Shown here: positions 12,092 to 25,010 of the stretch, one piece after another
How positions within the stretch are numbered: the stretch's first letter is position 1
Layout: each line of letters begins with the position of its first letter
The notes under the pieces: model-generated
Seen by the model: the letters and a program-made list of their open reading frames with translations, nothing else
Told to the model about the DNA's origin: nothing
Database searches by the model: none
Program-made: the position numbers and the translations under genes
Origin: Phlebiopsis flavidoalba
Lineage: Eukaryota > Basidiomycota > Agaricomycetes > Polyporales > Phanerochaetaceae
Length of the DNA: 64,000 nt
Assembly (NCBI GenBank): GCA_035772785.1
Contig: JAOCPU010000017.1
Location: forward strand, 496,001 to 560,000
Reading direction: 5' to 3'

Positions 12092-15000
12092 CTAATTCAA
12101 CGAGTCTTCGTTCGTAGTCCGTTCTGGTATGCGACTGCTCACACTACTCGACCGCCACGATCTCCGCTGTAACTTCTCTCCCGCGCCATTCTCCGTCGGC
12201 GTGTCGTTAGCATACGTCGACCCACGCGAACTGCGTCGGTCAGGGGTGTGATGGGGTCCTCGTAGGGGAGGGCATCGTTGGTGTCTTCGGCGACGCCACG
12301 GAACTCAAAGAGGGAGGATGACGGCGCGGTCGATTGCGACGGGAAGGCCACGATGGCGGCCACGCAGCATCACCACGCAGATAATGAGCTTGGAAAGCGG
12401 GTGGAGGGCGCCGGAGAATGAGTAGTTTGCCTGTGTGGAGATTGGGAAGTAAATTCGAGTAGCTGAAAGTTTTGGACGTACGGATGGGAGACCAAGTGAG
12501 AGTCCAACAGTTCCATACGCGGAAACAAGCTCGAATACTGATAACGGTAAGCGGGGAAGTTCAACGTCCACGGTAAAAGTTGCTTACAGATCGTGAAGAT
12601 ATCGAACCAAGCGTAGTTATCGGGATTTGTCCAGGTTATTCCGCTCGATGATGCAGACTAAAAACAGGGCCCAGACCGAGCCACCACATATCTTCATCAC
12701 CATGAGCTCACGGGTCCGTTCGCAGAGAGTGAAAATCACACACACAAATGACAACTGCTTTGCGCATGTGCATCGCAAGATCACCGGCTCCATATTGTCG
12801 CACGGCTACCCTGTGGGGTAAACTCCTCTTCATCCACGGACGAGTCATCATCTGCAAACACGCCCAGAGACTTCTCTTCGTACACGTTTGTAGAGCGTAC
12901 GCTGAAGGAATTCTCAGTCCTGTGAAATGAGACCACATTGGGAGTATCATACCTCATAGCGATGGGATCTAGGTTTGGGATTGAGTTTTATCGTTTTTTT
13001 CATGTGCCGTGAAGGACAAGATACTCACATACGCTGACGTACATCATGATAACGTACAACACTCTAGAACGTCGTTTCAGCGCATGATTTGCATTACTAT
13101 ACTATGACACTCACTTGACAGCAGGAGCAAGCGCCAGAAAGCGCGACTGTGCCGAATCCTGCGGCACGCACCGCAGTTGCCTGCAGTAACCCCAATAATG
13201 ACCCTCACTCCGGCCGGAATACCGTCGACAGCGGGGTTGCCGATGTCCAACACCAAGAAGAAGAACCAGTCTGTTACACTAAGCGTAGAGTCAGCGGAGG
13301 TTTCACGGAAGGGGCGGTAGAGCATCAGCATACTTGAGCATGACGATAACAGTGAAAAGGAACCATGTTTGATGTGAAGGGAATAGATTAAATAAAACAG
13401 CGTCGTGTGGATGGTCTAGGAGGAAATGGAGGGTTTCGTTAAGGCGAGATCGTGATGGGGAGACTAGTTTTGTAATTATCCAACTTGCGATAATAGTCAG
13501 CTTCGAGAAAAGGATTCCGCTACTGAGATACTCACATCATAAATCGTAAAACTGAGAAACAGCGAGGAAGGTTGTCAGTAAAAACAAATGGCAGTTGGAT
13601 ATTCAACACCTACAATACGGGCTGGCAAGTCGAGTTCAGTATCGATGTAGACTCTACAGAAAGATGCACTCACGAAGGCAGTGTTCCCGGCTAGGATTAA
13701 TAATACCATCATAATAATCGTGGGGTACGCGCGCTGGAAGGGTACCATAGATGTGTCCTCAAGCGACATGCCCGTGTTCGTATATGCAGACCACGACCTG
13801 GAATAGTGAGAACCTGTGCGAAATGTCAGTCGCTGTCGCGGATAAATTCTTGGTAAACGAACCAAGTAGAAGAAACGGGACGATGCAAACGCAGGGGGCA
13901 CAAATGTCTTTGTGCCATCTGTGGAGCGACATATACGGCGCAATGACCGTGAAGGCCAGTAGTTGCAAACCAAACATGGTACTGCGAACATGTTAGCATT
14001 CCCGCATGGAAGATGAACTGCGACACTGCTCATCCACCCTAGCCAACGATCCAGCAGCAGGGCAGTGAGTGCTCTGTATTCGACGCCTCCGAGCTCCTCC
14101 AGCTGATCATAAATCATTCGTTTCAACTCCTGGAACTCAAGAGTTGCGCCCCACGACAGCTTCAAACGCCCCTTGATATACGGCTTCGCGATCACCCCCG
14201 GGGCAATCGTCTGCGCGCGATGCGACGCAATCGTCATGTGGTGCGCGGAATGGTGACCGTGCGGGTAAGCTGGCGCTTGATCGAGGGGAATACGATGGTC
14301 GACGACGCGCGAGATGAGCTCGTGGGGCATCGGGAAGCCACCGAATCCGCGGTGCTTGATTGGTGCGCACGGAGCGGTTGTGTATGTGAGGTTGCGGTCC
14401 ACGGCCGAGCAGTGTGCCAGTTCGAGGCATGGTGCTCGTGCGCGGCATGGTCACCGTGCGCGGAACAGAGCCTGCGCGTGGCAGCGACATGCCTATGATG
14501 GATCAGTATATGCGTGACCATATTTCATAAGACACATACGTCGACTTCGTGGAGACATCTGTGGGTTCAGAGGCGATGTGATATCGGGCGTTCGCCATCT
14601 TGCTCCCGATTGGTCGTGGACTCAACGCAAATTCGAATCGTTTTGAGTTCTAGTGCATCGCATCTTCTCCAGGGTTCAGCTGTCTGAGGCGAGGCCAGTG
14701 GGGTCGCTCTATAGATGCTGAATCAGAGCTTGAAAGACAGGCTGCCGAAGCTCATCCCACTCGCCTGGCATGGGTGATAAGCCATTAGCATCCGCCTGAC
14801 TGAAGCTTCTTTGGTGTCTTCTGCAAATCATTAGACCCTTCGCTCGGGGATTAGGGCTTATGTACTCACTTTTTCTCGAGGGGCACTATCCTCGGACTCT
14901 GATCCACCATACTCGATCTGCTTCACAGCATCACTCTCAGCCTCCTCGGTCACTCTATGAAGCATTGTATCGAGGTCATCTCGGGTCGGACCAGGTATCA

Positions 15001-15843
15001 CAGGCGTCGTGGGCGGAGTCGCCCGTAGGGCGCCGTGTGAGATGCGGGCCTTCACTGATGATGACAGCCACTCGGGTCGACCAGCTTCGGTGCGTCATTC
15101 ATCTTCGTATCATGTCGGGACGCAGCTTATGGGCTAACGGCCTCCCTCGCTCACGGTCCCGATCCTTCTCCCTTTCGCGCTCGCGCATAGAGCTTTGCTG
15201 CGGAACTGTTCGTCGCCTCTGGGATGGTGGACAGAGTCGGGTCGGGCGCAGGATTAGGTGCGCGGCGCGCTTCCACCATGGGACGAGATGCACTTCGACG
15301 GGCTCATGTGATCTTGTTGGCCGCTCGGCGAGCGATCTCTATCTCGACGACATGTCTAAATTTGCTGGAGAATATTTCCCTGCCCGGCGAACAAACACCC
15401 ATGACCCAGGATACAACCACCTGCAAACAACTCAGATTGTTGTTACGTGATATATTAGATTATGACGCACCGGGCTGCCCATACACATTAGAATGAATTG
15501 GAGAATGACTTGCTGCCATGGTGTAAGAGTGAGTGTGCTGAGGTCCACGGTGGCGAGGCCACAGACGGTGACAGCGCTGACGCAGTTGAAAAGCGCATCA
15601 ACATAGCTGATGTGATACTCTCCGTTGCTTGCATAGAATATACCAGAGGCGATAAGGGGTGGCAAATGTGCTGCGAGCACAGAAGGGTGTCAGTCAGCCC
15701 GTTCAATCGCAGCTCAGATCGGCGCTCACAAAAAGAGGATGTGGACCCTGTAGAAGTTGAGGTGTGTGCGAACATAATGTCCTAGGCTCGCAAGACGGTC
15801 TTGCCAGAGGTTTTTTCGCGGTTAGGGACCCCTGCGGGAACAT
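12092..15843 (-). CDS. TRK1: TRK-family high-affinity potassium transporter
   Basis: Read on the minus strand from a possible ATG at 15843; TAG at 12092-12094. The first membrane pair shows HYVRTHLNFYRVHILF, ASGIFYASNGEYHISYVDAL and the pore segment NCVSAVTVCGLATVDLSTL. A long hydrophilic loop follows (about 15050-14150, with a Ser/Asp/Glu-rich patch). After it come KLSWGATLEFQELKRM, the second pore region AYTNTGMSLEDTSMVPFQRA, the third VLDIGNPAVD...AVRAAGFGTV and the fourth FELVSAYGTVGLSLGLP. These four P-loop segments with conserved Gly are the TRK/HKT K+ filter. The tail is basic (RRMLTTRRRRMARE). The protein takes up K+ across the plasma membrane. Many short introns and several frameshifts are present. 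The N-terminal ten residues and start are uncertain. Confidence 0.9.
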
Positions 15844-16387
15844 TCAGTGCGGGCAGGCTGGGGGTTTGGCTATGTGGCTTGGGCCAAGAAAGATTGGGCA
15901 GACAGGGGCGGCGGGCTGGGTGCTAGCAAATGTTGGCAACAAAGGTCCGTGGGTGGCCGTGAGTCTTGCATGGGTGGTGGTGGTCAAGACCAGAGCTCGC
16001 ACAGACGCAGGAGGCTTAAGCAGAGGCTCACCAGCTTCGAGAGGAGGAGCACACTCCTCCCTCAATCTTAGATCCCTCGATCTCTCCCGATTCGTCCAGG
16101 CAAAGCCTACCCTCGGCGGCGACGAATAGTTTTTTATGATTTCGGCGACGTGCAATGGCGACGACAACGGCGGGCAAAGGCGGGAAATCAGCCATCCATC
16201 CCATGCCCAGGCGAAATAACGGTGCGGTGAGAGATATCACCTGCCGCCGCCCGCCCGCTCGAACGTTCGCGCCCCCAGGAACGTCACTCAGTATCCACGA
16301 CCCTGCATTCCACCGATCCGCCATCTCTATTTCGTCTATATGTAGTAGTGTTCTTTGTTTACATGTTTGTCTACAGCCCGTTCACAA
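15844..16387. other. Promoter region of TRK and 3' flank of the arrestin gene
   Basis: Both neighbours are on the minus strand. The GC-rich part (15850-16120) holds open frames on both strands with no family likeness. It most likely contains the TRK promoter/leader. The part near 16330-16390 is AT-rich and fits the arrestin 3' end. Confidence 0.45.
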
Positions 16388-19118
16388 TTACAGTACAACA
16401 ATTATTTCGGATAGATCTATGCCGGGGTTGGTCGTACAAACCTCCTCATACGAGGGCGGAGCTTCGCCTTGCTCAGTCATCTCGTGTCCAGCTATCAGCC
16501 GCTCGAAATGCGAACTGTGTTCCAAGAGCGACTGGAGCCTGTGTGCACTCGGCCGAGTCAAGTTCGACATCCGCAACGTATGCGACTCGAGCGATGTCGG
16601 CGTGAGCTGGCCCGTGCCGTACCGGTGCACGTCGCGACGCGGCGCAAAGGGAATGTCCGGCGCGAGCATCGTCACGTCCAGGTGGTTTTGTTCGGCGTGG
16701 TGTCGCCAGAGCCGTGCAGGGAGCCTCCCCGGGTGCAGGCGCAGCAGACCGGTCCTGCTACGAGCGAAGTAGAAACGGAAGTCTCCGAGTAGGGTGGGAG
16801 AGCTGTAAAGTCAGGCCTGCAGAGGGCACTGAGGTGGTGTTAGGAAATATCAATACGCAGCCAAGGTACAGAAAACTTACGGAAAGAATGTGAATTGGAG
16901 TTTGCACGACGATGTCGAACATCTTCCGCTTCCCGGTTTGCGGATCGAGCTCCTGATCGTCGCCTCGCTGCACCCGGAAGATAATCTTAAGCGTATGAGA
17001 GATGATGATGTTGCTCTTCTTGTTCTTGTTCGTAAAGTGTAGTTCATGCGCAAGACTTTGGCAAGGGTATGTCTTTCTGGATTGACCAAGGGCCGGGACC
17101 CATCAGACTGGACACCGCCAATGACAAGTCTTCATCGGAATTGACCGTGCCATAGAGTGGAGAACCTTTGAACGCCTCGATGTCATCAGAGTTGAGGGGC
17201 AGAAGCGGGTGTTCTTTGGAATGCGAATCCTTGAGAGAAACACAGCACCACACGACTGATTGGATCCGTCCGTACGAGACGCTTGAAGTCCGTATAGTAC
17301 TCCACTCGCTCTGTGTCACGTTGAGCTGACATCTACTTTAGACAGGGAGGAACTATTTACCTTCGATGACCATAGACAGCCGGAATACCTTCATTTTTGA
17401 GAATGGTACGAACGTGATACTAAATGGTATCACGCCACCGATGGGGAAACTTCGTCCAGAAATTGCAATGAGGTACTGCATCTGGTTGTCCCCACTGGCG
17501 TTCGACGATGATGCTTTCATTCTCTTCAGTGTCGTCTTCGGACGGGCACGCAACAACAGTGACTTCTTGCGCAGCGGATAATTTGGTCGTGAATGTACCC
17601 TGGCCTGTGCGCGGTGGCCTTGAGCCGCCAAGTCACGACGCCAAATTCAGTGTGGAGCGTAGGTGGAGAGTTGGAAGGAATGGCGAAGGAAATCGGGTAG
17701 GTATATATGCCTACAACATCCCGTCAGCTGCCGCGTTAGACTCACGATATTTGGTACGCACCTTTCCTGAACTCCTTCCAGCCTTCGCCCGACTCATTCT
17801 CCCTCTTCATTCTCCAGGCCTAGCACCCTCAGTCACCCTTCGAGCGTGGACCGCTCCCTCGGATCCTGCGTCCTTCCACGCCTCGCACTCCCGTCTCGCC
17901 TATCAGGACTCAAGTCCCCTGGCGTCCCTAGAGCGACTGTGCGATGGTGTATGCACATACTCCCGCTCTGCCCTTGAGACAGACCGATTACACGGTCCTT
18001 GACCGCATCGAAAAAACATGCCAATGCTGCTTAGCCTCTTGCCCTTGCTCCTTCCCCTGCGGTCATCGTTTGCATGGTGGCCTGTCGCGGACTCGTGACT
18101 GTTATTTCGGGTCGGACTGTAGGGGAGCCGTTGTGTGTGGAGGAGCCGCCGGAGGGGAGGTCCGCTGGTGCTACTGCCAAGCACAAACTCAGGGCGAGCC
18201 TGAGGGTCGTCGTAGCTGACACGCCGTGACAGCGAGCCGTCTAATGGGGTTCGTACGCCAGGAGAGTCGTGTCGCGGGTGGATGGTTCATGTATAACTAG
18301 AGTCTCCAGAGTTTCAGTATTTGGATAGGGGAGCCAACGAAAATTGCGGGCTCACTAGTATGATCAGGGTGAAGTTCGTCAGAGCCGTCTTCAGAATATA
18401 TGGGGGGTTATGATTGAGGGTGCTCGCGAGGCTGCAGGACTTCGACGCAGTGGTGTCAACGAGGGGGAGTAGATTGGCGAGTATGGAGGTGTAGGAAGTT
18501 GTTCATTGTGGTGCGAGACAAAACTAGGCTGGTGTATCGGCTGGTCTGCGCTCAAACGTCCGTGGAGCGCGTCCTCTCTGCTGGCCACGCACAGGATCTC
18601 TTCCCCGACGTTCTTCAAGTGCGTAATCGCTCGAATCGTCCGAGTCGTCGTCCAGTGGGTCGTGTTCCAGATCAGGGTCGCGCTCGAGGTGTAGACCCGG
18701 GCCCACCGAGAGCGTCCGACGGTGGGCATGATGTGGGGTCGCTCCCGCCCTGAAGTACACGTAGGACTGAGAATATATCTTGTGGTCTTCGCTGACTTCG
18801 ACTCTTCGTGCTCCGATGCCTGCAAGCAGGGATGTCAGCGAGCTCGCGCAGATAAACGCTTTGTGATATCACCTCCGCGTGAATGGTAAGATACGGTACC
18901 TTCTGGCCAAGACGTGCTGGTCTTCCCGACCAGCTCTACCTCTATACTCGAGATCTTTGTAGGTTTCGCGATATTCAGGTGTCAACAGACCGCGCACCAT
19001 GGCGGGGGGCGCGGACGGCTGGGTGCCGTGCCTCGTCCTGCCCGTGCCGTCCCCCAGTGCGGAGAAAGACGACAGACTCTGTGAGCCGAATCGTTAACGA
19101 GTTCTTCGCGGCGGGCAT
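16388..19118 (-). CDS. Alpha-arrestin (arrestin-related trafficking adaptor)
   Basis: Minus strand, probable ATG at 19118 (MPAAKNSLTIRLTESVVFLRT); stop at 16388-16390. The N-lobe reads SLTIRLTESVVF, RGLLTLE-like, TKISSIEVELVGKTSTSWPEG and, after an intron, GARRVEVSEDHKIYSQSYVYF. A low-complexity acidic linker follows (18760-18400). The C-lobe shows ISGRSFPIGGVIPFSITFVP, then WSIQKDIPLP and FDIVVQTPIHILS. Near the C-terminus EAPPSYEEV (about 16450) contains a PPxY motif of the kind that recruits Nedd4/Rsp5 ubiquitin ligases. The family links ubiquitin ligase to plasma-membrane transporters to trigger endocytosis. The neighbouring K+ transporter is suggestive, but proximity alone proves no link. 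Several indels are present, and the 5' end could extend further (see 19119-20039). Confidence 0.85.
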
Positions 19119-20039
19119 GGCAGAGACTCTGCACTTGGACGGTGGAAGGAGGAGGTTAGGAGCAGATGGCGGGCATACGGAGAGACACACAAGTTTTATG
19201 ACTTTTTGTGCCAGGGATCGCTTACTTTCCGGATGGACCAATTTAGCAATTTGGTCTAGATCCAGCTCAAAGTCAGTGCCACACACGTGGCCCGTGCCTG
19301 GGGTTTCCGCGACCACTTCCGAGACAGACTCTGCTTCTTGCCACGTAAAGCAGCCAAAATGACAGAAATAGGACGGAATGTCTTGTCACACTGGATCCGA
19401 CGCTCCTCCGACGGTAAACCAGAAAATCTTTATGGAGAGTTTGAACAATAATCGCCGCCATATGGCGAGAGTTTGCACATGCATACCCGCACCGGTCAAA
19501 ACGGTCAAGGCATGCTTGCTACCATGCGCTTGCGCCTGTGATGAGAACCAACGTTCTACGCCCGGATGAGAAACGATCCCTAAGCCTCGGACGAGTCCAG
19601 CCTGGTGTAAATCCGCTACTTACGTTCCCGAATGCACGGTTGTATTACGTTCTCGGGTGCTAAGACCAACACTTGTCGGGAGGCGTACTTACGTGCCAAG
19701 CTCGCTAGCCACTTGGTATATCGCGCACATACGCTAGGCCGCTGAGACTCGGTGGTACCATCCTCAGCAGGAATTGGGTATTATAGCACAGTCGGAACCA
19801 CTTCGAGATCCGCGAACCATTCACGGACCATCCTAGCCGCTACATGACTGGTCTCAGATAAACTTTTGCATGCCGAGCCGTGGTTCAGCCAGATTTGTTG
19901 TGAAAAGAGTGAAAAAATGGGCATGAAATCCGACGGATATTCGCGAGCCCGGGATGCATAGGCGGCCTAGGCGCTAAAAGCTAAATCTCGCGGAGCGCTT
20001 CTACCGTCCTGTGCTGCCTTTCAGCCGCGAAACGACGAC
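19119..20039. other. Unresolved region between arrestin and DCTN5 genes
   Basis: On the minus strand about 19210-19340 encodes a plausible exon (TGHVCGTDFELDLDQIAKLV) with a donor GTAAGC at about 19225 and an acceptor before the arrestin ATG. Joined directly it would be one base out of frame. Further upstream are two GTAAGT-like minus-strand donors (about 19620 and 19690). This may be the arrestin 5' exon set or a small separate gene; I recognise no family. Confidence 0.3.
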
Positions 20040-20886
20040 CCGCTCGACATCGGACCAGCCGGGATATACTATCCGCGGAGCGAGTGATATTGAGACCGTC
20101 GGTATTTACGTGTTCCTGCTTCTCCGCGACCGCCACTGACCGATGCACGTCAACGTTGACAGGACACGGGTAACAAGGTCTCCGCGAAAGACGACCATTT
20201 TAGCTCGGCCCGCAGAATATCATCCTTGGTGGCAAGACGATCATTGCCAATGGAGCGATTATACGCGGAGATCTGCGTAGGACGGGCCCCGGACATGCTG
20301 TCGTTATTTCACCTCGGGCGATACTGTCTTGTTGGCGCGAAGGGTGTATCATGAGGTGTGTCTAGTAACGCGCACACGGCCCACACAGTAGCAATGACCG
20401 TTCTACTACAGGCTAACCATACAAGACATATAGAGGAAACTTCAACTACTATCCCATGAAGATTGGTGACCACGTTCACATTGGAGCGAACACTGTGGTC
20501 GAAGCTGCCACAGATAGGAAACACATGTCGAAATTGGCCAAGAACTGCATCATTGTACGCGTTCGAACTGCCATTTAGTCCGTTGGTATCATTGAATAAC
20601 TCTTTCTAGTGGGAAATTACCATCATCAAGGACTGTGCGAAGATTGCCGACAACACGGTCATACCTCCGAACACAGTCATACCTGCACTGTCATTGTTTG
20701 CAGGATCTCCACTGGGTACCTCGACTCTATATATGCCCACTCTACTACACTTACACAATCTTATATAGGGAAGTTTGTTGAGGACATGCCAGAGTTCCTA
20801 CTCAGGAGATGGTCGAGGCGATGACGAAAGGCTACTACACTCGCTTTCAGCCAGATCCAAGTTTACCTGCAAGCAACACGAGATAG
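20040..20886 (+). CDS. DCTN5: Dynactin subunit 5 (p25), left-handed beta-helix protein
   Basis: The frame reads TGNKVSRKT-like, QNIILGGKTIIANGAIIRGDL, GRYCLVGEGCIMRP, KIGDHVHIGANTVVEAA and IIKDCAKIADNTVIPPNTVIP, then KFVEDMPE, and ends MTKGYYTRFQPDPSLPASNTR with TAG at 20884-20886. The isoleucine-patch hexapeptide repeats and the terminal (S/T)KxYYxxF-like segment are those of dynactin p25. This subunit caps the pointed-end complex and helps dynein-dynactin bind early endosomes. At least three short introns are visible (one ends near 20430, one near 20610, one near 20770). The start lies near the YYPRSE-like stretch at about 20070, but no clean ATG was found, probably because of base errors. 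Confidence 0.85.
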
Positions 20887-21087
20887 ACTATCTCGTTTGA
20901 CCTCGGTGCTATCGATGTATACTTGCTCATATACCCCCATTCAATGATACCCTCGAAATATAACAGACCTGTACCTTAGACCCTTCTCTCCGACAGGACA
21001 GTCGCATTCAAAATGAACAGTATATAGTACTGATAGATTCGACGATGAAAACAATATAATTACATTCCAGAAAGCAAGCAGACTCAT
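20887..21087. other. Convergent 3' region
   Basis: About 200 AT-rich bases lie between the DCTN5 stop (+) and the stop of the APH-like gene (-). Only 3' flanks are expected here. Confidence 0.5.
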
Positions 21088-22549
21088 TTACAACTTCGCC
21101 TTCTCTCCAACCTCACCGTCCTCCATCGCAAGCTTCGCCAGCTGCCCTATGAGTGGGAACAAGGCCGGATACAACGGCGCCTTCTCCGAGCTCGCTTGCC
21201 TCCTCGCATACCGCGCCGCGATTCCCTGCACAATCACCGCGAGCCGGAACAGCATCCAGCTACGCGCAAAGACCAGCTCCCGGATCGGGTACGGCTGCCC
21301 CGTCAGCCGACAATACTCACGCACGAGCTCCTCGAGGTTGGGCGGGCTGCTCGGGGCTGTCTTTGAAACCCAATGAGGACTGCGATACCGGAGGCGTCCT
21401 TAACGAGCTCGGGGTCGACTGACCACGGTTGGGTGAGATTCGCAAGATCCGCTAGCTAAAGACGTGGTTTCATCTAAGCGTTTCCGCCAGGATAAATAGG
21501 TGGAGAAAGGGCTTACCGGACTGCGAGCGTACACAGCTGTCCCAGTCTAATATTCCAATGACCCTGTTTTCAGTTTGGATGGAATATCATGTTGTCCAAC
21601 TTGTAGTCGCCATGGACTATCCGCAGGCCAGTCTTGCTCTCGTCGGGGAGGTGTGTCTTGTACCACGCCATCATGGCCTCGAAGTCGGGTATCATTCCCG
21701 TCTTCTTGCCAGTGTCGATGTCGGTGACTTCTGCCTGAGCCAGCGATACACGCGTGAGAGACTTGATTTGGGCGAGGGAAGTAAGCCGTAGAGGGGCCCA
21801 AACGATGAGAGACCCAGTTCTTTGGGGTCTAACGAAGACAGCGCTGCGAGAGAGCGGATTGCTGAGAGCCAACTGTGCGGCGTTAGCCAAGGTAGCCCAA
21901 TCAAAATCTGTGGTAGGCGTACCATTCTCTCCTTGTTTCCGCAGACACCTCCGGCATACGCGAGTCGGTGAAATATCCGTCCGTCTAGGTACTCCATAAT
22001 GTAGAACGGCGTGCCGATGACCGAGGTGTCTTCACACAGAACGATGGGCTCCGGTACAGGAACATGCTGCTATGATGTCGTAGAAGACTTCTGGTTGTGC
22101 TGGTGCAATGCACGTAGGATTGTATATTCACGTTCTACTTGATGTGCGGTGTTCGATATAAGCTTGCCAGCAGGTTTCTTCCGTAGCACGAACTTCGTCC
22201 CCACTGGAATTATGAAAAGTTAGGTGATATTTTGACCCGAAGCTGATTCACAACGTACGTGGTGTCGGTGAGGAAGTATGTTGGGTTCGACTACAGGTAG
22301 AGCTGAGTCTCACACAACAATTTGTCCACTGCTCCGCACAGACATACCTGGCCAAACTATCCATACAATAGAGATTGAGCATTGGCATCGCATAAGACAC
22401 GTCTCCAAGCGCACACTTGAACTGCTTCACCGAACACCGGCGCGCGTATCGCAGGCACATGCTTCTCAATGTACGCGTCGAGACTCGCGACATCAATACT
22501 CGCACGTACTTCGCCTATACTCGCCTCCAATCTTCTTGGGGTCGGCCAT
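21088..22549 (-). CDS. Aminoglycoside phosphotransferase (APH)/ACAD10-11 N-terminal-like kinase-fold protein
   Basis: Minus strand from ATG 22549 ([11 protein letters not shown]); stop at 21088-21090 after GEKAKL. The N-lobe has FKFGQSNPTYF-like and [15 protein letters not shown] with the ATP-binding Lys, then [13 protein letters not shown]. The hinge reads [15 protein letters not shown]. The catalytic (Brenner) motif is [15 protein letters not shown], followed by the metal-binding [10 protein letters not shown]. The C-terminal helices include [20 protein letters not shown]. This matches the APH-like domain that in animals precedes acyl-CoA dehydrogenase in ACAD10/11 and in fungi occurs alone. 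Its relatives in animals act on 4-hydroxy fatty acyl chains; the substrate here is unknown. Frameshifts and short introns are present. The start agrees with the family's usual beginning. Confidence 0.85.
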
Positions 22550-23704
22550 GATGTAGGAAAGGATTGGTCAAGAGCTGTCTAGGTGTTCCAGTGCTGAGCC
22601 TGGGAGCATAGCAGACGAGAAGTCGGGATGTTGGCGGAACCGGACATGGGGACCTGCGACGGTGTGATCAACGGGCAGCGCTGGCGTGCAAATGCGGGGG
22701 ATTTCACATGCCGGCGACATGGCGCTGGCGCCTAGCTCTGAGGGTGTATTTTCCGATTAGGCAAGTTACAGTAAACATTGCGACCCGCTGTAGCTCAACG
22801 TTCTACTCGACCCAGAGAGTAAATGACACACTAGTATGTCTGACGAGTACCCCATACCCAGAAGCATCCATGAACCGTCTTTTGTACAAGTGCACATCGG
22901 ATGCTTCGATATCGATCCCCGATGGGCTTACCAAGTTTCCCCGGGTCACGGCGGTCAGCAGGATCTGAAATCATCTACGCCGTGTTGGTGTACATGTAGA
23001 CCGGGAGGCTCCTGAAACCGTAGTCTCAATTTACATTGCGGTTGGCGGGTCCCCATTGGCAGGTCGTGCTCCTCCACCTATCACCAAGGGCTCTTCCTGA
23101 CGTGAGATGCTCGGATGGCTTCTTCCAGGTATCAGGTACTCCAGGTTAGTCTGAGGGTCCGTTGCCTCATGCCCAACACATTCTGGGGTGGCTCTTAGTG
23201 AGAGCCCTCGAAAGGCAATATCAACAACCCATGAGCTCGGAATGCGTCTTACTAGTATTACATCGATGCCTTGATAAGACTGTGGCAATGAAAACTGTGA
23301 AATGAGGGCTCTAGCTTACTCGGAATAGCGCTTGTGAAGGAGAGAAATGGCAGAGAGAGTCCATGTAGAGCTAAAGTACTGTTCCACCATAGTCTGGATA
23401 CTACTGCGGTCGATGCCATTCTTCAGTCTGCCAGACTTCCGCGAGACTGTTAGTGAGCGAAGATTTTTGGGTCACAAGATACTAGCGCTCTCCCTTTTTC
23501 CCTGTCCGTTGGAAGGAACTTAGAAGCGCTGCATCCCTGCGAGCCAGGAACACCGCATTTAGAAAGAACCTGGGGGACTTCGCATTTTCTATGAGGCTCC
23601 CGCAGCCTGCCGTCAAGGCAGCGATCACGAGTATATATGCCAAACCCTGTCTTAGCGCGCTGGTTCTCGAGCCATCGACAACTAGCTCCCTTGTCCTTAC
23701 CAAG
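22550..23704. other. Region without a recognised gene
   Basis: Nothing in six frames resembles a known family. A minus-strand open frame (23482-23718) has one hydrophobic segment (LAYILVIAALTAGCG) and one at 23031-23288 is polar; both may be exons of an unidentified minus-strand gene. The last 100 bases before 23705 presumably form the MYND-gene promoter. Confidence 0.3.
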
Positions 23705-24641
23705 ATGTCTTCTACCACACCCTCATCCGACGACGTCGTTGCTCAGAGCTTTGGGCGGAGCAATCACTGCTTCATGCCCCACCAAAGCCGACACGATGCA
23801 AGCAACTGCGCAAAGAGTGGCTTGGAGCGCCACATGAAAAGGTGTTGCGAGTGCCGGCTTGTAGTCTACTGCGTCAGCGTCGCCTTAATCCTTTGTGGCG
23901 TCGACTAAAAGCTCACATATAAATGACGTGTATAGTAGTCTCCCGGGTTGCCAAAGGAAGCACCAGGGACTGCACAGGACGGTCTGCAGACCTACGCCAC
24001 ATTCGTCTCCCGTCACGCCAGTAGCCTGGGGGCTTAATTTCAAGGACAATAAGTTCGAGTCCCATGAAGACCTCGAGCTCACGACGTGTGCATCCACACA
24101 CAAGACACAGTTAAACAGTTTGGATGGCTTTGCAAGGCGACTGAGCTCATCGGCGTGCCCATTTGGCTCGCGCCTGCGAGCCTCGAGGAGCCCGAGTATG
24201 TGGCGTCGAAGGATTTGACGAGCATCTGTCATTACTTGATGATGGACCCGGAGAGCGGATTCGCTGCAGACGAGTAAGCTAAAAGGCTGAACTCGGGAAC
24301 TTATGTTTTACTTACAACCGCATAGGTGGACGTCCAGACCGCAATATAGAGAGATGAATGTGGGTCTTCACGGCATGCCCGGGAATGCGGGAAATGAACT
24401 GAACTCGAATGCGTCCTTAGTACACACTGCCTTTCATGCAGATATGCGCCCACTGTCCAAAGAGACATTCGAAACCCTGCTCGCCTTCCTGAAACTTGTG
24501 GTAGACCACGGCTCTGGCCTCTCGGTCAGCGATGGCTGGGCTCCAATGCACACGTTCCTGACGCCTCAGGCGTTCCAGCTGTTCTCGATGACAGTATTGG
24601 TCGCAGCAAGCTCGCGAACGGGAAAGGGAGGGCTGGGATGA
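23705..24641 (+). CDS. MYND-type zinc-finger protein
   Basis: ATG 23705 starts MSSTTPSSDDVVAQSF. The finger follows at about 23810-23995: CAKSGLERHMKRCCECRLVVYC, an intron, then CQRKH..LHRTVC. The Cys/Cys...Cys/Cys...Cys...His...Cys order is that of MYND, a protein-interaction zinc finger. The rest (24090-24641) reads KQFGWLCKATELIGVPIWL, HYLMMDPESGFAADE and ETLLAFLKLVVDHG, with no second recognisable domain; TGA at 24639-24641. This layout is common in large, lineage-specific MYND families of agaricomycetes whose roles are mostly unknown. Introns lie at about 23872-23937 and 24276-24326. One or two frameshifts fall in the finger. Confidence 0.75.
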
Positions 24642-25010
24642 GTTTGTTACACCCGTTGTGATGTAATATCGTGAAAATCTGATCTTTTGACCTGCCGAAA
24701 CCAATAAGATAAACTGGGCGTCGACACACGTACTAGACGGACATACAATCATAACGTAAATCGTGTGACCAAAGGCCTATTCTCCATCCCTGAGACCATA
24801 GAGGTAAGTGTGAGCAATGAAACGTCAAAGATACGGCTCAACCTCGTTTGTGCTCTATATAATCACGAGTACCTTTCGAACCCTCGGCGATACCACAGAA
24901 GTGATAATATCCCCGGGCTTGAGCGACAACCTCGCGGGTCGAGGGAGGCACTTCAAATTGCACGACCAGACCATCCATGCAGCTCATCACAGTCTCCCAC
25001 TACGGCATCG
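24642..25010. other. Convergent region after MYND and F-box genes
   Basis: Both neighbours end toward this stretch. A minus-strand open run at 24850-25000 could be a further, frameshifted end of the F-box gene. Otherwise nothing is recognised. Confidence 0.35.
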